Positions 1 through 6,100 of a stretch of 8,059 nt of DNA are shown here, one piece after another (positions within the stretch are counted from its first letter, which is position 1; every line of letters starts with the position of its first letter). Below the pieces are notes generated by a model. The model saw nothing but the letters and a program-made list of their open reading frames with translations. It made no database searches and was not told where the DNA came from. The position numbers were made by a program, and so were the translations under genes. Source of the DNA: CAJPPJ01 sp963536495 (GTDB lineage Bacteria; Bacillota_I; Bacilli_A; RF39; UBA660); contig CAUTAF010000020.1 of assembly GCA_963536495.1 (NCBI GenBank), positions 1 to 8,059 on the forward strand, given 5' to 3'.

Positions 1-285
1 ATTTTTATTTTTTTGTTTTTTTAAAAATTCTATTACTTTCTTAGTATTTTTGGTATCTAAATATCTAAATAATTTATTTATTTTAATATTTTTTTCTTTA
101 TAATTAGTTATATTTGCTATTAATAACACTACTTTATCTGAAAGTGATAAATAATCTAAATTAACTTTAATATCAATAGATTTTATTATGTCCATATATA
201 TTTTATTTATATCTATTTTAGTATCTATATTTAATTCTAGATATTTATTATTTAAGTCTTTTTTATCAAGTATAGCTACTACCAT
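1..285 (-). CDS. Partial hypothetical protein, possibly a P-loop-less relative of the adjacent ABC ATPase (3' end beyond the window)
   Basis: An open frame of 95 codons begins at ATG 285-283 and runs off the left edge with no stop. The start overlaps the end of the ABC ATPase gene by 7 bases (ATGGTAG), which indicates translational coupling and a shared transcript. No signal peptide, membrane segment or Walker A motif is visible. By eye, residues about 25-92 line up with residues about 102-173 of the upstream ATPase: INKIYMDIIKSIDI against INEKYEEVIKFLDI, YLSLSDKVVLLIA against ELSVYEKFLVFLA, and KINKLFRYLDTKNTKKV against IIDDVFKSIDKEDYKKV. The signature-like LSLSD keeps only LS, and the Walker B aspartates are replaced by N-K. 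If the alignment is right, this is a duplicated and strongly degraded ABC domain without its nucleotide-binding front half. Otherwise it is simply an unrecognised protein. That it is a gene is fairly sure; the homology is tentative. Confidence 0.7.
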   Translation of the reverse strand, partial: MVVAILDKKDLNNKYLELNIDTKIDINKIYMDIIKSIDIKVNLDYLSLSDKVVLLIANITNYKEKNIKINKLFRYLDTKNTKKVIEFLKKQKNKN

Positions 286-1049
286 AATATATCCACCAAT
301 TCTTCTTTATCTCTTACAACTTTATTCATAACTTCATAACAGTTTAGTGCTAACGAAGATAAAATAACATCATCAATCTTAATATTACCTTTTACTAATT
401 CATTATCTAATTTAAAGATTTTTTCTTTTTTACCTTTATATTTTATCGTTTTATCTTCTAAATAATAAACATAATCACTATATAAAATAGGATCAAAATA
501 AATAGAAGTTATTAATACAGAACAATCTTTTTTTATTTTTTCTAAAAGAATAAATACTTTCTTATAATCTTCTTTATCAATTGATTTAAAAACATCATCT
601 ATTATTATTAATTTAGGTTTAGTTATTAAAGCTTTTGCTAAAAAAACTAAAAACTTTTCATAAACACTTAATTCTTTAATTGTTTTATTACTAAGATAAT
701 TAATATCTAAAAACTTTATTACTTCTTCATACTTTTCATTAATTTCTTTTATATTTAAATTAAGATTATATAAAGGCATTTTTATTTCTTGATATACTAA
801 GTCATTAATAAAAAAGAAAGACTCAGGTATAAAACTAATTCTTCTTAAATAATTATGTTTATTTAAATTAATTTCATAGTCGTTTAAAAAAATATTAGAA
901 GTAGTTTTTATAGTAGTATTAACTATATTACATAACAATGTCTTACCTACATTATTTGCTGCTATAACACTTACTATTTCGTTATCTCTTACTTCAATAT
1001 CAATGTTTTTTAAGATATTTTTAAATTCTAGATTAATTATTTTTAGCAT
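279..1049 (-). CDS. ABC-type ATPase (EcfA/CbiO-like) with degenerate catalytic motifs
   Basis: A 256-residue protein with the length and motif order of a stand-alone ABC ATPase subunit, most like the cobalt/energy-coupling-factor type. The Walker A region is AANNVGKT (residues 30-37): GKT is kept but the first glycine is alanine. The Q-loop position (about 73-76, FIPE) lacks an obvious glutamine. The LSGGQ signature is replaced by LSVYE (127-131). Walker B is LIIIDD (147-152), with Asp where the catalytic Glu normally sits. The switch histidine position reads ITS (180-182) instead of ITH. Nucleotide binding may survive, but efficient hydrolysis looks doubtful. The start is set by AAAGGG 6 bases before ATG. 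The gene has its own promoter after the terminator of the kinase gene, and its stop overlaps the start of the next gene. No membrane partner is visible, so the substrate is unknown. The family call is firm; the subfamily is a guess. Confidence 0.85.
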   Translation of the reverse strand: MLKIINLEFKNILKNIDIEVRDNEIVSVIAANNVGKTLLCNIVNTTIKTTSNIFLNDYEINLNKHNYLRRISFIPESFFFINDLVYQEIKMPLYNLNLNIKEINEKYEEVIKFLDINYLSNKTIKELSVYEKFLVFLAKALITKPKLIIIDDVFKSIDKEDYKKVFILLEKIKKDCSVLITSIYFDPILYSDYVYYLEDKTIKYKGKKEKIFKLDNELVKGNIKIDDVILSSLALNCYEVMNKVVRDKEELVDILW

Positions 1050-1065
1050 AAAACACCCTTTAAAT

Positions 1066-1094
1066 ATTATATGTTATTTTACTATATTAAACAA
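1066..1094 (-). promoter_or_regulatory. Predicted sigma-70-type promoter of the ABC ATPase gene
   Basis: On the minus strand TTGTTT (1094-1089) and a perfect TATAAT (1071-1066) are separated by 17 bases. Transcription would start near 1059, leaving a leader of roughly 10 bases that begins at or inside the Shine-Dalgarno AAAGGG. The -35 lies only two bases after the T-run of the preceding terminator, the same tight layout as at the large surface-protein gene. In such AT-rich DNA a -10 match alone means little; the position and spacing give it support. Confidence 0.55.
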
Positions 1095-1096
1095 AT

Positions 1097-1125
1097 AAAA
1101 AAGACTTATATATTAATATAAATCT
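1097..1125 (-). terminator. Rho-independent terminator of the two-component operon, overlapping the kinase stop codon
   Basis: Arms AGACTTATAT (1102-1111) and ATATAAATCT (1116-1125) pair with one C/A mismatch around the loop ATTA. On the minus strand the stem is followed by six Ts (1102-1097). The kinase stop codon (1126-1124) lies in the base of the stem. The stem has a single G-C pair, so it is weak by usual standards, but the position and T-run fit. Confidence 0.55.
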
Positions 1126-2044
1126 ATTCTATAACAAATGTAGATCCTTTTTCTTTATTGTTATATGCTGATATTTTTAATTTCATTTTCTCTGCTAAAT
1201 GTTTAGCAAGAGATAAACCAAGACCATAACCTTCAGTAGAATGAGATTTATCTGCTCTATAAAATCTATCAAATATATATTTTAAATCTTTTTCTTTAAT
1301 ACCTATTCCTTCATCTTCTATAAATATTTTACTATTTTTACTATATATTTTAATAGTAGTATTCTTATCACTATATTTTATAGCATTATCTAATATAATT
1401 ACAATTACTTCTTCTAAGATATCTTTATTAGCAAGTATTTTTAAATTATCTATATTATTTAAAATAGTAATATTCTTTTTCTTAGAAAGTACTTTTAGCT
1501 TATCACAAGCATTATTTACTACATCTATTACTTCTATTTTTTCTAAAGTTATTTTATTATTTCTAGCAAGTTCAAGTAAAATATTAACTAATTTTGATAA
1601 ACTAGTAACTTCTTCTAAATTACTTTTTATCTGATGTAAAAGTTCTTCTTTACTATGATTTTTTTCTCTTAATAAAACTTCATTTTCCATAGTTATAACA
1701 GTTATTGGAGTTTTAAGTTCATGAGATGCATTAGATATAAACTCCATCTGTAAATTTAAATTTTCTTCAATGGGTTTTAATGTTTTTTTAGATAAAAAAT
1801 AACTACCTATAGTACCTAAAATAATAATGATACTATCAAGTACTATTAAATGAAATAACATCTCTTTTTTTATTTCATTATCTCTTTTTATTATAGCTTC
1901 AGACTGAACAGACTTTATTGGTCTTATATTAAAAGAATTAACTGTATTTGAATAGATAATCGTACTAAATATAATACTTACAAAACATAATATAGAAGCA
2001 TACATAAATGTAAGTTTTAAATATGCTTTATTTCTTTTAATCAT
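1124..2044 (-). CDS. Sensor histidine kinase of an OmpR-type two-component system
   Basis: A 306-residue membrane kinase that would autophosphorylate and pass phosphate to the response regulator encoded just upstream. Two hydrophobic segments (about 9-32 and 62-84) enclose a short extracytoplasmic part of about 30 residues, so there is no large ligand-binding domain. A short linker without a full HAMP domain leads to the phosphoacceptor motif SNASHELKTP (His108). The catalytic domain carries the N box LDNAIKYS (Asn220), G1 box DEGIGI (244-249), F box FDRFYRAD (258-265) and G2 box GYGLGL (272-277). All key residues are present. The start overlaps the regulator stop as ATGA and is preceded by a strong AGAAGGAG (2059-2052), so the pair is co-translated. 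Layout and H-box linker recall CiaH-like kinases, but the signal cannot be inferred. TAG stop, followed at once by a terminator stem. Confidence 0.95.
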   Translation of the reverse strand: MIKRNKAYLKLTFMYASILCFVSIIFSTIIYSNTVNSFNIRPIKSVQSEAIIKRDNEIKKEMLFHLIVLDSIIIILGTIGSYFLSKKTLKPIEENLNLQMEFISNASHELKTPITVITMENEVLLREKNHSKEELLHQIKSNLEEVTSLSKLVNILLELARNNKITLEKIEVIDVVNNACDKLKVLSKKKNITILNNIDNLKILANKDILEEVIVIILDNAIKYSDKNTTIKIYSKNSKIFIEDEGIGIKEKDLKYIFDRFYRADKSHSTEGYGLGLSLAKHLAEKMKLKISAYNNKEKGSTFVIE

Positions 2045-2724
2045 TTTACTTCTCCTTCTAATTTATAACCGAAACCTCTAACTGTTTGAAGCATCTTCTT
2101 ATCTTTAAACGGTTTATCTATTTTATTTCTTAAATAACCTATATATACTTCTACTGTATTTAAAAGTATATCAGAATCATAATCCCATACATGATTAATT
2201 AATTTTTCTTTACTTATAGTTTTATTAGCATTTATCATAAAATATTCTAATAAGTCATATTCTTTTTTACTTAAATTAATAAGTATTCCACTTCTTTTTA
2301 CTTCAAATGTAGAAGTATTTAATGTTAAATCTCCAACTTTTAATACATCGTTTAATAGAGAACTTCCTCTTCTAAGAACTGCTCTAATTCTTGCTAAAAG
2401 TTCATCTAAACTAAATGGTTTAGCTAAATAATCATCTGCTCCTGCATCTAGTCCTTCTACTTTATCATTTACTCCGCTTTTTGCAGTTAACATTATTATA
2501 GGAGTTTTAATATTACTTTTTCTAAGTTCTTTACATACTTCTACACCTTCTTTTAAAGGAAGCATTCTATCTAGTATTATACAATCAAAATCTAAAGTTT
2601 TTCCAAGTTCTAAACCTTCTTCTCCATCAGTTGCAATACTAACTTCAAATCCTTCATATTTTAACCCTCTTTTAATTGCATTAGCTATTTTTATTTCATC
2701 TTCTACTAGTAATATTTTTTTCAT
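2041..2724 (-). CDS. OmpR/PhoB-family DNA-binding response regulator
   Basis: A 227-residue regulator of normal family length. The receiver domain (1-117) has the acidic pair E8/D9, the phosphoacceptor D52 (in IILDRMLP), T80 (MLTA) and K102 (KPF). A short linker leads to a winged-helix DNA-binding domain (about 125-222) with the recognition-helix region VEVYIGYLRNKID and the wing VRGFGYKL near the C-terminus. Everything needed for activation and DNA binding is intact. ATG is preceded by AGAGG (2734-2730) at 5-base spacing. The TGA stop is shared with the kinase start. Proteins of this family usually bind tandem direct repeats at about 11-bp period; such repeats occur just upstream of this gene's -10 and again near 3112-3141, which suggests autoregulation. 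Target genes are otherwise unknown. Confidence 0.96.
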   Translation of the reverse strand: MKKILLVEDEIKIANAIKRGLKYEGFEVSIATDGEEGLELGKTLDFDCIILDRMLPLKEGVEVCKELRKSNIKTPIIMLTAKSGVNDKVEGLDAGADDYLAKPFSLDELLARIRAVLRRGSSLLNDVLKVGDLTLNTSTFEVKRSGILINLSKKEYDLLEYFMINANKTISKEKLINHVWDYDSDILLNTVEVYIGYLRNKIDKPFKDKKMLQTVRGFGYKLEGEVK

Positions 2725-2742
2725 TTCTACCTCTTTTATATT

Positions 2743-2773
2743 ATTATATATGTTTTTCTTGAGAATTTACTGA
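2743..2773 (-). promoter_or_regulatory. Predicted promoter of the two-component operon with an 11-bp-spaced direct repeat (candidate operator)
   Basis: A perfect TATAAT (2748-2743) stands a short distance before the Shine-Dalgarno of the regulator gene. No good -35 is seen. In its place are two half-sites read on the minus strand, TCAGTAA (from 2773) and TCAAGAA (from 2762), whose starts are exactly 11 bases apart, the proximal one beginning 14 bases before the -10. A weak -35 overlapped by 11-bp direct repeats is the typical design of promoters activated by OmpR/PhoB-type regulators. The second half-site is imperfect, so the operator reading is an inference. Confidence 0.4.
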
Positions 2774-2780
2774 AATATTA

Positions 2781-2803
2781 AAAAGCAGTCAATGACTGCT
2801 TTT
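2781..2803 (-). terminator. Hairpin terminator or attenuator upstream of the response regulator gene
   Basis: AAAAGCAGTC (2781-2790) and GACTGCTTTT (2794-2803) form a perfect 10-bp stem with four G-C pairs and the loop AAT on the plus strand. Read on the minus strand it is followed by five Ts, and on the plus strand by four, so it could act in both directions. No complete gene lies between it and the terminator at 3151-3184. It therefore either ends read-through or ends a short transcript that starts near 3092 within the gap. It is the clearest GC-containing structure in the whole gap. Confidence 0.65.
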
Positions 2804-2893
2804 ATTAAATAAATTATTAATTTAATGTTTTTTAATAGGTATGGATTTTTGTGACATTAATTATATATAAATTTTTATTATTGTTTTATCTCT

Positions 2894-2975
2894 TTAGTTA
2901 AATAACCATTCTTTATCTTTTAAAGCTCTATATAATAAATACAATTTATTATATATAATTAATTTTTCTTTTCAT
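2894..2975 (-). pseudogene. Possible small ORF interrupted at a TA run
   Basis: From ATG 2975-2973 the frame reads eight codons (MKRKINYI) and stops. The next frame stays open through KLYLLYRALKDKEWLFN to TAA at 2896-2894. The shift occurs at a (TA)4 run (2950-2957); one more TA unit would join both parts into a 27-residue peptide. The strong AAAGGAGGAG upstream is about 16 bases from this ATG, longer than usual, with a weaker AGAAG nearer. Composition of the second part is protein-like, but such a short frame can be chance. Confidence 0.15.
2929..2955. repeat. 12-bp perfect inverted repeat, A/T only
   Basis: TATATAATAAAT (2929-2940) and ATTTATTATATA (2944-2955) are perfect complements around the loop ACA. 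The arms contain no G or C, so RNA stability is modest, and no T-run follows. It could be a hairpin, a protein-binding palindrome or chance in low-complexity DNA. It overlaps one arm of the larger 15-bp inverted repeat (2856-2870 with 2949-2963). Confidence 0.4.
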
Positions 2976-3098
2976 TTTATCTTCTTATATACTCCTCCTT
3001 TATAATTTATATTTTTAGTTTTTATTTAGTATTTAATTATTGTTTTATATTGTTATGTAGTTTATTTATTTTAAATTATCATCTCCTTTCATGATTAA

Positions 3099-3141
3099 AG
3101 TATATAACTATATTGCTGATAAATTGCTGAGTTTTTACTAA
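3099..3141 (-). promoter_or_regulatory. Candidate response-regulator-controlled promoter with three 11-bp-period direct repeats
   Basis: Read on the minus strand, units start at 3141 (TTAGTAAAAAC), 3130 (TCAGCAATTTA) and 3119 (TCAGCAATATA), each exactly 11 bases after the last. The two central 8-mers TCAGCAAT are identical. A -10 element TATACT (3104-3099) follows 15 bases after the start of the proximal unit, and there is no conventional -35. This is the geometry of PhoB/OmpR-family activated promoters, and the half-site resembles the one at the response regulator's own promoter. A transcript would start near 3092 and run toward the regulator gene. Confidence 0.45.
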
Positions 3142-3150
3142 ATTTATTCT

Positions 3151-3184
3151 AAAAAAAAGATAAAGTTAATTTTAACTTTATCTT
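3151..3184 (-). terminator. Rho-independent terminator of the large surface-protein gene
   Basis: AAGATAAAGTTA (3157-3168) and TAACTTTATCTT (3173-3184) form a perfect 12-bp stem with the loop ATTT. The minus strand then reads eight Ts (3158-3151). The stop codon TAA of the gene (3180-3178) sits inside the stem. The same hairpin, nearly base for base, ends the upstream paralogous gene at 7297-7327. Confidence 0.85.
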
Positions 3185-6100
3185 ATATAACTTTTCTTTT
3201 TCTTAAATACTATATAACTAATAAATATTATTAATAATATTATTATGCTATATGTCTTTATTCCAGTATTTGGATTAGTAAATTTATAATTTTTAAGTAA
3301 TTTATTAGATTTATTTATTATTTCTATTATTTCTTCTATTGTAAGATATTCACAACTTAATGATCCGTTATATAATTCTAATATTTTTTCTTTTATATAA
3401 CTACATTCATTATCTGTACATTTTACATTAGATAATTTTTCATTTATTTCTTCTATTTGATTAAGAAATTTTGTTTTATCTAATTTTAAAGATTCTCTTT
3501 TATCCACTAAATCTTTCCATAATTTATATACTTCATATTGTGTTGCAGTATCTCTAGATAAATTTTTAGCTGCTTTTATTAATTCCAAATATTCTTTAAA
3601 TATTTCTTCATCATAATAATCTTCTTTTTCTAAAACATTTGATAATTCTTTATCTAACTCTTCAAAATTAGCTTTATCTTTTACATAATTTAACTGTTCT
3701 TTTAGAAATTCGATTTCTTCTCTAACTTTTTTTATTAATTTTTCTATATCATCATCAAGTGTTGTATTATTATATGATTCTTTAGTTTCTTTTAATAATT
3801 CTATTGCATGACGTAACTTTTCTGCTTTAAATTTATCTACATCTAGTTTATTCTTAGTATCAAAACTATTATTTTCACTATCGTTAATTAATTTTTCTAA
3901 ATCATTAACAAGTACATTTAAAACTTCTTTTTTACTCATACCTGGTATTATATTCTTATTATATGGATCACTTCCGTTTGCAATTTCAATGTCATTACTT
4001 ACTCCATCTCCATCTTTATCATCATCATCTTTATCTGCGATTCCATCTTTATCTGTATCTCTTAAAAGTCCTATTTCAAATTTAGTCATATTAAAACCAT
4101 AATGATTAGATATTTCAAAATAATCTATATTAAAATGTTTTTCTTCATTATTTCCATAAAAATTATAATCTATTACTCCATTTACAGAGTTCGAGTTATA
4201 AATTAATCCATTAGGTAATTCTCCGTAATATTCTCTATATGAGTAATATTTATATTTATCTTTAACATATTTTATAAAATTATTCTCATCAATATGTTCT
4301 TCTTTATCATAAATTCTTGATATATTAACATCTAATTTTTTTCCTTCTAATATAGTTTTATACTCTAATTTCAATCTTGAAGTTAAAAATTCTTCTTTAT
4401 AAGTATTAATGGGTATATCAAATTCTTTTTTACTATTATCTTTAAAAGTTATAGAAACAGCTACTTTTATTTTGGTATATTCACTTGTGTTTGAACGAAA
4501 AATTTTAAGAATTTCAAGATTTTTTATATCAACTGGTAAGTTAGTTATTACTTTTTTAATTTCTTCACTTGTTATTTTATCATTAAATAAAGGTTTATAA
4601 TCTTTTTGTTCTATTATTGGTTTAAATCTTGATGCTTCTGTATCTTGTAAAACGTTAATAACATTATTAGGTGTTGAATTTTTATCATATGGGTTACTTC
4701 CTTTAGCAAGTTCTTCTATATCAGTAAACCCATCTCCATCTACATCATCATCATTTATATCTGGTATACCATCAAAATCTCTATCTCTTAATAATTTTAA
4801 TTTAATATTTTCTTCTATAGTATAAACATTACCTATTTCTTTATATTTTATATAAAAATTATGTTCTTTTTCATTTTCTTTAAATTCATAATCTATTTTT
4901 CCTGATAATCCATTAAAATCAGCATTTAAACCTTTTGGTAAATCAAAATATTCATAGCTTATAGGTTTAACATCTTCTATTTTAATAAAATTTTCTTCTT
5001 CATCACAACCACAAGGAGGTGAAGGTAAACCAGGGGGAGTACGACGTTTTCTTATATATTCTATATTTTTTCTTTCAATTAAATTAACTCCACATGGTAT
5101 ATAAAATTTTTTATTACTTGGATCAGGACTTTTAGAAAAATCAAATTTTTCTTCTTCATCATTAATTTGATGACTAAAATCAAAATAATTATATTTTGGT
5201 TCATATATATTAATTGGTATATCAAACGTTTTTGTTTTATTATCATTAAAAACGATTTTTATTTTCAGAATATTTTTACCTTTTTTTTCAAACTTTGTAG
5301 GATTTGGAGAAATTATTTCAAAGTCTTTAATATCTTTTGGTAAATTTTTAATTATTCTTTTTATATCATCTACTTTTATTTCTTCGTTAATTAAAGGCAT
5401 ATATCCTGCTGCTTTTTGATCTACTATCGATGGAACAAAATCAACATCATCTTCTGTTACTTCTATATTAATATAAAGATAATAAGAAAAGTTATTTATT
5501 GTTTTTGATAAGCTTACTTTATAAATTCCTACTTCATTAAACCTATATTTATCTCCTTGTCTTGTAAAAAAACTTCTGTTTGATATATATAATTTTTCAT
5601 TATTTAAATATACTGGAATTTCTACATCAGTATCCTTTTTTACTTTTAAATAAATTGTTTGATTTGTTCCATCTATTAAAGTTGTAGGAAATTTTATATT
5701 AGTTATATGATTATTATCTATTTTTAAAGTTGCATTATTTAAAAGAGTATTTTTTTCTATATTTAATGTTTTTAATTGACTTAAGACTTTTAGTACCTTT
5801 AAATTCGGATTATTACTAAAATCTAAATTATCTATTTTAATAGAATCACCTTCAATATATACTTCTTCTAAATTTGGGTTATGACTAAAATCTATTGTAT
5901 CTTCTTTTAATGTTGTATCATTTAAATTAATATACTTTAAATTTCCTAAGTTTCTAACATCAATATTTTTTAAATTTTTATTGTCTGATAAATCTAATTT
6001 TTCTATTTTTTCACTAGTTAATTTTAAATTTGAAATTTTATTTTTGTTTACAATAAGTTCTTTTAGATTTATATTTTTGCTGATATCTAATTCTGTAATG

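Larger units (their letters stand above)
2725..3150. other. Long intergenic gap with regulatory signals but no intact gene
   Basis: About 425 bases between the surface-protein terminator and the response regulator contain no ORF of convincing length on either strand. Minus-strand features, in order of transcription: three 11-bp-spaced repeats and a -10 (3141-3099), an 8-codon ORF at 3092-3066, a near-perfect Shine-Dalgarno AAAGGAGATGAT (3089-3078) and a second, AAAGGAGGAG (3001-2992), with no usable start at normal spacing, a possible decayed small ORF (2975-2894), and a hairpin terminator (2803-2781). A 13-bp direct repeat ATTATTGTTTTAT occurs at 2877-2889 and 3036-3048 on the plus strand. 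A 15-bp inverted repeat of pure A/T joins 2856-2870 with 2949-2963. The stretch may hold a small RNA, a leader region or the remains of a lost gene. Confidence 0.6.

Noticed and set aside
2041..2047. Use of TGA as tryptophan (mycoplasma code), considered because of the extreme A+T content
   Set aside because: The response regulator ends in TGA within a standard ATGA overlap, and tryptophans in several genes are TGG.
2841..2870. Plus-strand ATG with a short frame in the gap
   Set aside because: It ends after nine codons and has no proper Shine-Dalgarno, so nothing supports translation.
4409..4600. Plus-strand open frame of 63 codons
   Set aside because: It lies wholly inside the minus-strand surface-protein gene, has a composition expected from the antisense of Lys/Asn-rich codons (Phe/Leu/Ile-rich), and has no convincing ribosome binding site.
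5281..5288. Run of eight Ts (A8 in the coding strand), with another at 6359-6366, as contingency frameshift sites
   Set aside because: Such runs are expected from AAA-rich codons at this base composition, and the reading frame is intact; there is no evidence of switching.
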